DNA from: Brachypterus glaber
Taxonomy: Eukaryota; Arthropoda; Insecta; Coleoptera; Kateretidae
Reading direction: 5' to 3'
NCBI GenBank assembly: GCA_958510825.1
Contig: OY294044.1
Location: 86,598,895-86,662,894 of the forward strand
DNA: 64,000 nt
Of this stretch, positions 11,435-24,300 are shown piece after piece (positions within the stretch are counted from its first letter, which is position 1; each line of letters starts with the position of its first letter). The position numbers were made by a program, and so were the translations under genes. A model generated the notes under the pieces. It was not told the origin of the DNA. It saw nothing but the letters and a program-made list of their open reading frames with translations, and made no database searches.

Positions 11435-11542
11435 CTCTAAAGCTTCTTTCATTTCGTCATATCCTTCGGATGGAAGGTCACTTATGGAGGATTCCGTTGT
11501 CTGAAGACATTTATGGAGCACTTTTACATCATCTGTGATGTC
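11435..11542 (-). CDS. Msp300: Small coding exon downstream of the giant exon (nesprin-like)
   Basis: On the minus strand a clear acceptor (…CTTAAATAG) precedes 36 codons and a strong donor (GTGAGTAAA) follows. The exon is 108 bp with phase 0 on both sides. The peptide includes DDVKVLHKCLQTTESS and ends EGYDEMKEALE. Its heptad-like spacing and charge fit a spectrin-repeat helix. It has no stop, so the gene continues to the left of the window. It shows that at least some transcripts run past the stop of the giant exon, either by skipping that exon or by using an unseen internal donor. The assignment to the same gene rests on strand, phase and coiled-coil character; the gene symbol is inferred. 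Confidence 0.7.
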
Positions 11543-11980
11543 CTATTTAAGAAAACGATAATTATTAGCTTTTCATTTGTATTAAAAAAAACCTTGCATA
11601 TAACACAAACAAATAGCTTTTATATGCGTTAAACTTATGTAGAAAATCGAGTAAAAATAAATAAAAAAAATAAATTTTTGCGTTGATTTCATTATGATGC
11701 ATGCACTCCTTAATTTTAATTACTTTATGTTTAGTAAGATCTATAACTATGAAGCTAATGGCTAATTAGAGTTAAAATCCTAAGATTGGGAATAAAATCT
11801 TACACAATTCCTTACAGTCTCGGGAAACAATTTCATAACGAGCCGTTAGGTGAGGCCTGGATGCCTAAGGCCCCATTAAAGTTTGGTGCATACCGTTACA
11901 CATAAAATTATGTTTTAGGCAAAAAAACTCACAAAAATGTACTTTTTTTTATACCGTATTTGCACACAGCAATTGTCCAG
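11543..11980. other. Intron
   Basis: AT-rich sequence without a recognisable exon or element. Confidence 0.5.
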
Positions 11981-12234
11981 AACCACACAACTATAGTCCA
12001 GCCACACACCTATACTGCCCTACTACGCTAGAAAGCAGTAACTCTATTTGTCGCATAGCAACGTTTTCATAATATTACATCAGAGTTGACGTGAAAACGT
12101 TGCTGTGCGACAAATGGAGTTACTGCTTTCTAGCGTAGTAGGGCAGTATAGGCCATGAGCAATTGTAAAACGTGTTGCTGTATACCCCCCTATGGAGTTG
12201 AAACATGGACTATAGTTGTGTGGCTGGACTATAG
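11981..12234. mobile_element. Nested palindromic MITE
   Basis: An inner near-perfect hairpin at 12010-12152 has arms beginning CTATACTGCCCTACTACGCT and its reverse complement, reaching in to AACGTTTTCA/TGAAAACGTT. It is flanked by two copies of the phrase 'ctatagtccagccacaca', at about 11990 and (reversed) about 12233. This suggests one element inserted in another. Confidence 0.7.
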
Positions 12235-12314
12235 ATTTTTGAAATTACGTTACTTTATAATAGGGAAATGTAAAGTTTTGCGCATATTCTTAGTAGACAT
12301 AATATCTACTAAGT

Positions 12315-13340
12315 AAGGTGTACCCACCAAAGTTTCAAATTAAAAAATTTGGAGGTCTCACCCCTTAAATTTGTTTATTGGGGTAAGAGTATCCTGATTT
12401 TTTTCAGAATGTTTGAAAAAAATCTAGAGGTCACTCACAGCCATTTTTAAAAAGATATGTTTCTTTAGCTTATTTATTTTTTTTAAGTCCGCAGGATTTT
12501 TATTTAAATGTTTTTAACACAGGGATATATCCATTATTCATTTACTATCGATAGTAAATGGATAACCTCAAAAAAAAATCAGAATTCCGGAGCTGTGCCC
12601 TTTTAAGTTCGAAAATGCACTACATTGCTTCATTTTAGGCCTAATGACAGGCATAAAAAAAATTTTCACCAAAAAAATAATATATATATTTTTTTAGCAT
12701 TTTTGGAATATAAATTCGGTTTTTAGGCAATTTAATTCCTTTTTTGTAAGTTTTTTTTGTCTCTAGACAAATTCTGATATAAAAACATAAAATTCATAGT
12801 CATTTTTTTATTAGATGTATATATTTTATTTTTTTTTTGTGGATATCTTGTATAATAAGATGGATATTATCCAATAAAAAAATACTATAGATTTTATGTA
12901 TTTATATTTCGGAAGTTATCTAAATTTTTTAGATAATAGTCTTTGGACCAAAGACAAAAAAACTTCTAAATTAAAACTAAATTGCCTAAAAACCGAATTT
13001 AAAATGAAGCAATGCAGTGCATTTTCAAACTTAAAAGGGCACAGCTCTGCCAATTTGAAAGAAAACTTTCTGATTTGTTTTGTGTTTATCCATTTACTAT
13101 CCCTTTATACCGTGTCGTGTTGAAAAGATTTAAATAAAAAATCCTTCGACCTTAAAAAAATAAAAAAGCTTAAGACTATGTCTTTTTACAAAATGACGGC
13201 GAGCCACCTCTAGATTTTTTTCAGAAATTCTGTAAAAATTCAGGGATGATACTCTTACCCCAATGAAAAAATTTAAGGGATGAGACCTCAATTTTTCAAT
13301 TTGAAATTTTGATGGGTCACCCTAGTGTACAGTACACCTT
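12315..13340. mobile_element. 1-kb fold-back element
   Basis: The ends AAGGTGTAC and GTACACCTT are inverted. Matching inner blocks include TTTCAAATT, GGTCTCACCCCTTAAATTTG, GGGGTAAGAGTATC, AAAAATCTAGAGGT, TCCATTTACTATC, GAGCTGTGCCCTTTTAAG and CCGAATTTA…GCCTAAAAACCG. Arms therefore span about 450-500 bp with the turn near 12830. No transposase ORF. Confidence 0.8.
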
Positions 13341-13687
13341 TTTCTTCGTATAATTATATAGTTTATTAATAAACTAAAGCGGTTAAAAATTATATCTTTA
13401 ATAACCTATTATTAATATATTGAAATGGTTTTAAAATTTTAATTTTAATTTTTAATTTTATGTAAGTACTATAAAATAGGCTAAATCTTTCTACTATACA
13501 TAATCTAGGTACATAATATTATTAATATGATAAACTTTCACATCGTGCAAAGCTTTTTAAAGTAAAAAGGACTTATTTACTTACCAATATTAAAGACCTT
13601 TCATATTTTAAACTTTTTTAAACTCAAAATATTTAGGGTCTTTATACAAGTTATTCTTTAAAATGGCTAGTGTTTAAATAATACAAA
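13341..13687. other. Intron
   Basis: AT-rich; nothing recognised. Confidence 0.5.
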
Positions 13688-14073
13688 CCCAGTAAACACA
13701 GTGGTCTATTTTTTGTTAAAATATCCGTTTATTAAACGTTCAGTATACTTAAGGGAGATTAGCACAGCGGTCTAACGCATCGATATAGCATTGACACTGA
13801 GCTAATGATCGGTAGTTCAAACCTCACTGGCGCCGATTGCCTTTTTCAGTTAATTAATAATTGAAATTTTGCGAAGCGTACTCCCTGATATATTGATTCG
13901 AAAGTCATTTAAAGCCGGTGGTTCCCTCTACTACTAGCCCACACAAGTCCTGGACTTAGGGGATGCTTAATTAAGTAGAATAGTACGAGGTTAAAAATAA
14001 ACATAAACATAAAATGTATAATAAGCGGACATTTCAACAAAAGATAGACCTTTACACAATTGTGTTTACTGGG
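13688..14073. mobile_element. Palindromic MITE split by a SINE
   Basis: CCCAGTAAACACAG at the left and GTGTTTACTGGG at the right are TIRs. Next inside are GGTCTATTTTTTGTTAAAAT at left and the inverted ATTTCAACAAAAGATAGACC at right, then CCGTTTATTA/TAATAAGCGG. The uninterrupted relative at 58631-58763 has the same order. The SINE at 13753-14012 occupies the centre. Confidence 0.8.
13753..14012 (+). mobile_element. tRNA-derived SINE, plus-strand copy
   Basis: Starts GGGAGATTAGCACAGCGG (box-A-like), has a box-B-like GTAGTTCAAACCTC, then GGCGCCG. It continues with the same body as the 9573-9836 copy (AGTTAATTAATAATTGAAAT, CCGGTGGTTCCCTCTAC, GATGCTTAATTAAGTAGAAT) and ends in an (AAACAT)-like A-rich tail. 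It lies inside the 13688-14073 MITE. Confidence 0.85.
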
Positions 14074-14257
14074 AACTGTCCTACTTTTTTTAAGATGAAA
14101 TTTTGCACACATGTAATTTTGCACATATTTAATTCTTAAATGCACATATCTAACTCTTGAAATGAAGGAGGTGCTAAACAATTTAAAAGAATAACTCTTC
14201 AGATATAATTTACAAAACACAGAATTTTATTTGATTTTGACATCCACGATCGAACGA

Positions 14258-14372
14258 TATACCCATTAGCAGAGAGTAAACCGCTGAAAAAAGATTTACA
14301 CCTGAATAATGATTTTCTTCAAGATTACCTTAAAAAATTCCTCAGCGGTTTACCCCTCGCCATTGGCTATGT
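14258..14372. repeat. Short inverted repeat
   Basis: GAGTAAACCGCTGA at 14276 and TCAGCGGTTTACCC near 14343 are inverted, flanked by the similarly inverted CCATTAGC and GCCATTGGCTA. Probably a small MITE. Confidence 0.6.
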
Positions 14373-14978
14373 ACGGTCATATTAAAATTTGCAACTTTTT
14401 GCGTTAAATTACATTTAATTAACAAATCTAATTTAGCACAAAGAATTTATGTGGAAACTTTTGTCAAATGAGAAACATGATATAATATTATAATAGTTGG
14501 TTGTAATGCAAGGACAAAAAATACTGTTTTTTGACAACCGTATTTGTCCGAAACGGTTTTCGTCCGTGTATCATACACTATTTTTTATTTCATTATAATA
14601 ACAAATTTGAGGTTAGAGTTCAAATGTAATCAGTTTTAATGTCGATCACCCAATCAACGACAAATATTTTACTGTTTGCAATAGTGCGAAAAGTCAAACT
14701 TTTCGTACAGATTTATTGTACAAATAGTGGAATTTGATATCTACAATTGTGTTTTGTAAGTTTATTCTATTAATATTAAAGCTAGTAACACCAAAAAACC
14801 AAAACAACAATATTTAAAGCCAGAAGTTTACAATGCCGTAGAGTTACTCTATCTAAGGGTTTTTGTGAACCCAATATCTAAATGGAGTGACTCTACAATA
14901 TTGTTTTCCTCTATTAACTTTTGAAATAAGCGAGATTTCTAATCTATAGGTCGGAACTTTTAGAATATAAGGCGATAG
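14373..14978. other. Downstream flank / intron
   Basis: AT-rich sequence without recognised genes. A weak inverted pair TAGAGTTACTCTA…TGGAGTGACTCTA lies at 14839-14895. Confidence 0.5.
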
Positions 14979-15099
14979 CTTCTCAATACAGGTGGTATAT
15001 TGTTATGTAATCTACAATTTAAATTTAAATAGATCATAGTCTTAAAAATGTACATTACATAACCATATTGATATGTGTCCGAACCTGTATTAAGAAAAG
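14979..15099. repeat. Short inverted repeat
   Basis: AATACAGGT…TATTGTTATGTAAT at the left is inverted against ATTACATAACCATA…ACCTGTATT at the right; the arms are about 35 bp with mismatches. Confidence 0.55.
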
Positions 15100-15203
15100 T
15101 AGATATCTAATATTCAGCAGTCTTATTTCCCTGTCCTAAAGGTTTCGCCCTATAGAGACGTTCTCAATCACACCGTATACTTAAGAAAAGCGGAATTGTA
15201 TAC

Positions 15204-15318
15204 TTTATTTGATATAATTATAGTTACAAAATGAAAGCCCAGTCCAAATTAAACCTAAATAAAGAATTTTAGACTAAAAGCTAGTGTATTAGTAATCATG
15301 CAACATATAGATTTCAAT
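15204..15318 (-). terminator. 3' UTR with AATAAA poly(A) signal of the giant-exon isoform
   Basis: The minus strand after the TGA at 15319-15321 carries AATAAA at 15209-15204, about 110 nt downstream. This is consistent with cleavage shortly afterwards and a transcript ending with the giant exon. The signal is seen in the sequence; its use is inferred. Confidence 0.55.
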
Positions 15319-18300
15319 TCAATCGAACACAATTTTCACCTTCTTAAGTTGTTTGTCGTCATCTGTCAAAGAACTGCACGCGTAACCTGGTTGGTGCTGC
15401 ATTTGGGGCCCTAGAGGAGGATTTGCGTGGTCTAGGATTAGGGTATGATCTACGAGTGGTTCGGACGCAAGGTAAGTACTCTTGTCTTTCCACCCTGCTA
15501 TTCTACCCGGTAAAGAATATATTCTGTATTCCGAAGTTGAACCGTTTTGAGATGGTGGTTTACCATCGGGACCGTTAGATGGACCTTTACCCGGTCCTTT
15601 AGAATCGCCATCTTTATCGCTGTCATGAGGCTTATTTTGTTTTAAATCGCTTGGCCCTTCATCTTTGTTTTGAACAAGGTTAAGTTGGTATTCTGCTTCA
15701 GCGTCATCATAAATGCATTTAGTTAACCAATAGGTATCGTCTATTACTAAGTTTGTTGCTAATTCATCATCTGATGAAGATACAGATGATGATTTTTTTG
15801 ATTTTTTAGGTGTAAATACGTCTGAAACTGCTGATATTATTGACCCGAAAACGTTCTTTTTCTTTTCAGATTTTGGAGTTTTTTCTTGCTTTTTAACATT
15901 TATTTTTTCTTCCTTTTCTTCTGGTTCATTTTCTTCAATTGATTTGAACAATACTGATTCTTCTTCTGGTGTTAATTCATTTAATTTTTCTTCTTTAACC
16001 TGAACCCTTGTAAACTCATCATCAGTTAAATCATCAGTTAATTTACGGTCTTCTTCTTTCTTGTGTTTCTTTGATTTTTTACCGTCTTTACTTTTTACCT
16101 TTGAAAATATGTTAGTAATGAAACTACCGTGTTTTTCTACTTCGGAAGTTTGATCGTTTGCAGTTTTTGGAGGGCCGCTTAAATTATCATTTGACGAGTT
16201 CATTCTTTCATTATGAATAAAATCTAAAATATCATGTCTTTTACTAGTAGTGACCGTTGTTTCTTGAGGTGGTAATTTAATTTCCAATATTTCTACAGGC
16301 AAAGCTTCAACGACAATTGCTTCACTAGATTTAACTTCTGGTGCTTCCAAAACTACTTCTTTTTCTTGCTTACTCTTCCTTTTCTTAGATTTCTTTTTAG
16401 AATCAATTTCATCAATCTTTTCAGCTTCTTCTTTATCTGAGTCCTTATCTTTAGAACCTTTAACTTTTTTTACTACCCAGTCTAATATCTTACTAGATTT
16501 CTTATCATCTTTTTTCTTTAATTTTTTATTATCCAGCTGTTCGGAAGTACTGGTCTGTGGTACAACATGACTAGTAGTTGTGATGTTTTGACAAGTTATG
16601 GGTTGGGAACTGGTGATGTTCATTGTGATTATTGTCTCAGTTAGTGTTCTTGGTTGTACAACTTCTTCGACTTGTACTGATTCTGTTTTAGTCTTTGTAA
16701 TATGAGCCCAACTCTTCATTGAGCTTATGTCTGACAATAAAGCTAATTCATCATCAGGTTTAACGTGTTCAACCTCCACAGGATACTCCATATCTGCGTG
16801 TTCTACTGAAGGTTTAACTTTTTCATCGACCCAAGTTGTTTGAGCCAAACTTTCGTGAGTCGTATTTTCGTTTTTAACTAAAGCATCCAACTCCAGTTTG
16901 ATTCTTTCAGCGGAAACATCTTTATTCGTTTGAACTCTATGATGCGATATTGGTGAAGATGATCTACTTCTTCCTGCAGCTATGTCGGCATAGGTATCTT
17001 TTGTCCATGGTGATAACTTTATAACTTCTCTTGTAAGCGTTTCAGTTGGAGCAGTGGCTTGTACAGTTTCCAAATATTTTTCTTTCTTGGATTTACGTTC
17101 ACCATTTGTTTTTGCTTCAGTAGTAGTTATAACTGTAGTAGTGGTAGTAATTGTTTTTGTCGTAGAATCTGAATCTTTAGTTAAATCGTTAGATTTAATT
17201 TCTAATTCTTCAGAAAACATAGCTGGTTGGTCCAAAATATCGAGAAATAAGTCTGATGTGGTGTCTAAGGGCAAACCTTTGTAATCAGTCTTCGGTTTCA
17301 CTTCAGATTCGATTTTGTTTGAAGCTACAGTGGCCCAAGCAGTAATGAAATTTGAATTTACAACTTTTTCATTATGAATGAAATCACTTGTAACTTCTTT
17401 TGGAGCAGCAAATATTTCAAGTTCTGCAGTATCTTTGATTTTTTCTTCTACTACTGAAGTAGGTTCTTGTTCAGTATCTCCTTCTTGGTGCTTATTTTTT
17501 TTCGGTTTCTTTTCTATATTATTGTCGTCTTGAAGAGGAGAATGGCCACTAACTTCTGTAGTTTTAATAACAGTTTTTTCTAGTTTTATAACAGGTGTTG
17601 ATAAAGGTTTTGCATCACTAGCGATATATGCCCAAGATGTCGGTTCCGTAGTTAATTTAACTGGTTTACTAGTTGTAGTTATTACAGTATCTACGTCAGT
17701 AAATTGTTGTTCGTTTACAATAAAGTCTGTAATATCATCTTTTGATACAATCAGCTCTTTACAAATGGATGGTTTATCATTCACTTCAATTTTGAAACTG
17801 GTTTCTTTTATGGGCGTTTCAGGAATATTGATTATTTCTTCAGTAACTATAAATGCAGGTTCTTTTTCCACAATATCTTCAAATTGTTTGTCTTTCCTTT
17901 TTTTGTCAGATATAACTGTCGTATCAGTGATTAATACATGTTTTGGCTTTTTAGTGTCTCCAGAATGCTTTTCTGTTGTTAAACGATCCGTCGCGAGTAT
18001 TTCAGTAGTAATTAAGTCCGATATCGCCAAAGAAACAGTTTCTTTTTGTGTCTTTTTAGTTGGCTTTCGCGAATCAGCTGTTGATTTAGGTTTATCTGGA
18101 ATATGTCTGATTTCCTCAGTTACAACAAATGCCGGCTTTTTTTCTTTGAGTTCCTCACGGTGTTTCTTATGTTTATTTTTCTTTGATTTCTTGTCTGGTT
18201 CAGAATCTGAGTCAATTGTAAGTTTTTCAACAGTTTCTGTAACCGTAATGATTTCTTGCGGTTTTGTTTGCGCAATTTCTTTTACGCTAAATGTGGGTTT

Positions 18301-21300
18301 CTGAGGTACTGCATTCTTTTCTGCTATAGATGCCCAAGATGAAGTTGTTACTGTAATACTTTCTACAGTTGGTTGTGTTACTGTTTCCGTTGTCACAATT
18401 GTGATAACGTCATTTGTTGATTTTTCGTTAGATATAAATTCTGTTATTAAATCTTTGTCAATTGGTTTTTCTTCAACTACAGGAACGGTCTCTTTTTGTG
18501 TCTTTTTAGTTGATATCAGTTTATCACGTTTTAATTTTGGTTCTTCTGGAATGTGCCTGATTTCCTCAGTTACAACAAATGCAGGCTTCGTTTCTTTTGG
18601 TTCCTCAGGGTGTTTCTTATGTTTATTTTTCTTATATTTCTTGTCTTGTTCACAATCTGACTCAACTGTAAGTTTTTCAACAGTTTCTTGCGGTTTTGGT
18701 TCTGCAATTTCTTTCATCTTAAATGTGGGATTCTGGGGTTCTGCATTCTTTCCTACTATAGTTGCCCAAGATGATGTTTTTACTGTAGTAATTTCTACAA
18801 TTGGCTGTGTTATTGTTTCCGTTGTTACAGTTTTTATAACGTCAGTCGTTGATTTTTCTTTAGCTAAGAATTCTGTTATTAAACCTTGGTCAGTTGGTTT
18901 TTCTTCAACTACAGGAACGTTTTCTTTTTGGGTTTTTTTAGTTGATTTTGGCATATCAGATTTTACTTTTGGTTCTTCTGGAATGTGCCTGATTTCCTCA
19001 GTTACAACAAATGCAGGCTTCGTTTCTTTTGGTTCCTCAGGGTGTTTCTTATGTTTCTTTTTCTTATATTTTTTTTCTTGTTCAGAATCTGACTCAACTG
19101 TAAGATTTTTAACAGTTTCTGCAACCGTAATGATTTCTTGCGGTTTTGGTTCCGCAACTTCTTTCACCTCAAATGTGTGTTTCTGAGGTTCTGCATTCTT
19201 TCCTGCTATAGTTGCCCAAGATGATGTTACTGTAGTAATTTCTTTAATTGGTTGTGTTACTGTTTCCGTTGTTACAGTTGTTATAACGTCAGTCGTTGAT
19301 TTTTCGTTAGCTATAAAATCTCTTATTAAATCTTTGTCAGTTGGTTTTTCTTCAACTACAGGAACGTTTTCTTTTTGTTTTTTTTTAGTTGATTTTGGCG
19401 TATTAGGTGTTAAGTTTGGTTCTTCTAGAATGTGCCTGATTTCCTCAGTTACAACAAATGTTGGCTTCGTTTCTTTGAGTTCCTCAGGGTGTTTCTTATG
19501 TTTCTTTTTCTTGTATTTTTTTTCTTGTTCAGAATCTGACTCAACTGTAAGTTTTTTAACAGTTTCTGTAACCGAAATGATTTCTTGTGGTTTTGTTTCC
19601 GCAATTTCTTTGACCTCAAATGTCGGTTTCTGGGGTTCTGCATTCTTTCCTGCTATAGTTGCCCAAGATGTTACTGTAGTAATTTCTTCAATTGGTTGTG
19701 TTACTGTTTCCGTTGTTACAGTTGTTATAACATCAGTCGTTGATTTTTCGTTAGCTAAAAATTCTGTTATTAAATCTTTGTCAATTGGTTTTTCTTCAAC
19801 TAACGAAACCGTCTCTTTTTGGGTCTTTTTAGTTGATATCGGTTTAAGAGGTTTTGGTTCATCTGAAATGTGTCTGATTTTCTCAGTTACAACGAATGCA
19901 GTTTTTGTTTCTTTTGGTTCCTCAGGATGTTTTTTATGTTTCTTTTTCTTAGATTTCTTGTCTTGTTCAGAATCGGACTCAACTGTAAGATTTTCAACAG
20001 TTTCCGCACCCGTAATGATTTCTTGCGGTTTTGGTTCCGCAATTTCTTTCACCTCAAATATGGGCTTCTGAGGTTCTGCATTCTTTTCTGATATAGTTGC
20101 CCAGGTTGATGTTACTGTAGTAATTTCTTTAATTGGTTGTGTTACTGTTTCCTTTGTTACAGTTTTAATAACGTCAGTCGTTGATTTTTCGTTAGCTATA
20201 AATGCTGTTATTAAATCTTTGTCAGTTGGTTTTTCTTCAACAAAAGGAACGTTTTCTTTTTGGGTTTTTTTAGTTGATTTTGGCGTATCAGGTTTTAATT
20301 TTTGTTCTTCTGGAATGTGCCTGATTTCCTCAGTTACAACGAATGCAGGTTTTGTTTCTTTTGGTTCCTCAGGATGTTTTTTATGTTTCTTTTTCTTAGA
20401 TTTCTTGTCTAGTTCAGAATCTGACTCAACTTTAAGCTTTTCAACAGTTTCTGCAACCATAATGATTTCTTGCGGTTTTGGTTCAGCAAATTCTTTCACT
20501 TCAAATGTGGGTTTCTGAGGTTCTGCATTCTTTCCTGCTATAGTTGCCCAGGACGATGTTACTGTAGTAATTTGTTTAACTGGTTTTATTACTGTTTCCG
20601 TTGTTACAGTTGTTATAACGTCAGTCGTTGATTTTTCGTTAGCTATAAATTCTGTTATTAAATCTTTGTCAGTTGGTTTTTCTTCAACTAGAGGAACGTT
20701 TTCTTTTTGGGTTTTTTTAGTTGATTTTGGCGTATCAGGTTTTAATTTTGGTTCTCCTGGAATATGCCTGATTTCCTCAGTTACAACAAATGCAGGTTTC
20801 GTTTCTTTTGGTTCCTCAGGGTGTTTCTTATTTTTCTTTTTCTTATATTTCTTTTCTTGTTCAAAATCTGACCCAACTGTAAGTTTTTCAACAGTTTCTG
20901 TAACCGTAATAATTTCTTGCGGTTTCGGTTCCGCAATTTCTTTCACCTGAAATGTGGGCTTCTGAGGTTCTGCATTCTTTTCTGATATAGTTGCCCAGGT
21001 TGATGTTACTGTAGTAATTTCTTTAATTGGTTGTGTTACTGTTTCCCTTGTTACAGTTTTTATAATGTCAGTCGTTGATTTTTCGTTAGCTATAAATTCT
21101 GTTATTAAATCTTTATCAGTTGGTTTTTCTTCAACTAAAGTAACGTTTTCTTTTTGGGTTTTTTTAGTTGATTTTGGCGTATCAGGTTTTAATTTTTGTT
21201 CTTCTGAAATGTGCCTGATTTCCTCAGTTACAACGAATGCAGGTTTTGTTTCTTTTGGTTCCTCAGGATGTTTTTTATGTTTCTTTTTCTTAGATTTCTT

Positions 21301-24300
21301 GTCTAGTTCAGAATCTGACTCAACTTTAAGCTTTTCAACAGTTGCTGCAACCATAATGATTTCTTGCGGTTTTGGTTCAGCAAATTCTTTCACCTCAAAT
21401 GTGGGTTTCTGAGGTTCTGCATTCTTTCCTGCTATAGTTGCCCAGGACGATGTTACTGTAGTAATTTGTTTAACTGGTTTTATTACTGTTTCCGTTGTTA
21501 CAGTTGTTATAACGTCAGTCGTTGATTTTTCGTTAGCTATAAATTCTGTTATTAAATCTTTGTCAGTTGGTTTTTCTTCAACTAAAGGAACGTTTTCTTT
21601 TTGGGTTTTTTTAGTTGATTTTGGCGTATCAGGTTTTAACTTTGGTTCTTCTGGAATATGCCTGATTTTCTCAGTTACAACAAATGCAGGTTTCGTTTCT
21701 TTTGGTTCCTCAGGGTGTTTCTTATTTTTCTTTTTCTTATATTTCTTTTCTTGTTCAAAATCTGACCCAACTGTAAGTTTTTCAACAGTTTCTGTAACCG
21801 TAATAATTTCTTGCGGTTTTGGTTCCGCAATTTCTTTCACCTCAAATATGGGTTTCTGGGGTTCTGCATTCTTTTCTATAGTTGCCAAAGATGATGTTGT
21901 TACTGTAGTAATTTTTACAATTGGTTGTGTTACTGTTTCCGTTGTTACATTTGTTATAACATCAGTCGTTGATTGTTCGTTAGCTATAAATTCTGTTATT
22001 AAATCTTTGTCAATTGGCTTTTCTTTAACTACCGGAACGGTCTCTTTTTGCGTCTTTTTATTTGATATCGGTGTAACAGGTTTTGGTTCATCTGAAATAT
22101 GTCTGATTTCCTCAGTTACAATGAATGCAGGTTTTGTTTCTTTTGGTTCCTCAGGATGTTTTTTATGTTTCTTTTTCTTAGATTTCTTGTCTAGTTCAGA
22201 ATCTGACTCAACTTTAAGCTTTTCAACAGTTTCTGCAAGCGTAGTGATTTCTTGCGGTTTTGGTTCAGCAAATTCTTTTACCTCAAATGTGGGTTTCTGA
22301 GGTTCTGCATTCTTTCCTGCTATAGTTGCCCAGGACGATGTTACTGTAGTAATTTCTTTAACTGGTTTTATTACTGTTTCCGTTGTTATAACGTCAGTCG
22401 TTGATTTTTCGTTAGCTATAAATTCTGTTATTAAATCTCTGTCAGTTGGTTTTTCTTCAAGTACAGGAACGTTTTCTTTTTGGGTTTTTTTAATTGATTT
22501 TAGCGTATTAGGTTTTATTTTTGGTTCTTCTGGAATGTGCCTGATTTCCTCAGTTACAACAAATGCAGGCTTCTTTTCTTTTGGTTCCTCAGGGTGTTTC
22601 TTATGCTTCTTTTTCTTATATTTCATTTCTTGTTCAGAATCTGACTCAACTGTAAGATTTTCAAAAGTTTCAGCAACCATAATAATTTCTTGCGGTTTTG
22701 GATCCGCAATTTCTTTCACGTCAGATGTGGGTTTCTGAGGTTCTGCATTCTTTCCTGCTATAGTTGCCCAGGACGATGTTACTGTAGTAATTTCTTTAAT
22801 TGGTTGTGTTACTGTTTCCGTTGTTACAGTTGTTATAACGTCAGTCGTTGATTTTTCCTTAACTATAAATTCTGTTATTAAAACTTTGTCATTTGGTTTT
22901 TCTTCAAGTATAGGAACGGTCTCTCTTTGAGTCTTTTTAGTTGATTTTGGCGTATTAGGTTTTAATTTTGGTTCATCTGAAATGTGTCTGATTTCCTCCG
23001 TTACAGTGAAAGCAGGTTTTGGTTCCTCAGGATGTTTCTTATGTTTCTTTTTCTTAGATTTCTTATCTTGTTCAAAATCAGACTCAGCTGTAAGTTTTTT
23101 AACAGTTTCTGTAACTGTAGTGATTTCTTGCGGTTTTTGTTTCGCAATTTCTTTTACCTCAAATGTAGGATTCTGTGGTTCTGCATGGTTTCCTGCTATA
23201 CTTGCCCAAGATGAGGTTGTTAATGTAGTAATTTCTTCAAGTGGTTGTGTTACTGTTTCCGTTGTTACAGTTATTGTAACGTCAGGCATTGATTTTTCGT
23301 TAGCTTTAAATTCTGTTATAAAATCATTGTCAATTGGTTTTTCTTCAACTACAGGAACGGTTTCTTTTTGGTTCTTTTTAGTTGATTTTGGCGTAGCAGG
23401 TTTTGGTTCATCTGAGATATGTCTGATTTCCTCAGTTACAATGAATTCCTCAGGATGTTTCTTATGTTCCTTTTTCGTAGATTTCTTGTCTTGTTCAGAA
23501 TCTGACTCAACTGTAAGTTTTTCAACAGTTTCTGTAACCGTGATGATTTCTTGCGGTTTTGGTTCCACAATTTCCTTTACTTCAAATGTGGGTTTTAGAG
23601 GTTCTACATTCTTTCCTGCTATAGTTGACCAAGATGATGTTGTGACTGTAGTAATTTTTACAATTGGTTGTGGTACTGTTTTCGTTGATACAGCTGTTAT
23701 AACATCAGTCGTTGGTTTTTCGTTAGCTATAAATTCTGTTATTAAATCTTTGCCAATTGGTTTTCCTTTAACTACCGGAACGGTCTCTTTTTGGGTCTTT
23801 TTAGTTGATATCGGCGTAACAGGTTTTGGTTCATCTAAAATGTGTCTGATTTCCTCAGTTACAACGAATGCAGGTTTTGTTTCTTTTGGTTCTTCAGGAT
23901 GTTTCTTTTTCTTAGATTTATTGCCTTGTTCAGTATCTAACTCAACTTTAAGATTTTCAACAGTTTTTGTAACCGTAATGATTTCTTGCGATTTTGGTTT
24001 TGCGATTCCTTTCACCTCAAATGTGGGTTTCTGAGGTTCTGCATTCTTGCCTGCTATAGTTGCCCAGGATGATGTTACTGTAGTAATTTCTTCAATTGGT
24101 TGTGTTACTGTTTCCATTGTTACAGTTGTTATAACATCAGTCTTTGATTTTTCGTTAGCTATAAATTCTGTTATTAAATCTTTGTCAATTGGTTTTTCTT
24201 TAACTGCCAGAACAGTCTCTTTTTGGGTCTTTTTAGTTGATATCGGCTTAACAGGTTTTGGTTCATCTAAAATGTGTCTGATTTCCTCAGTTACAATGAA

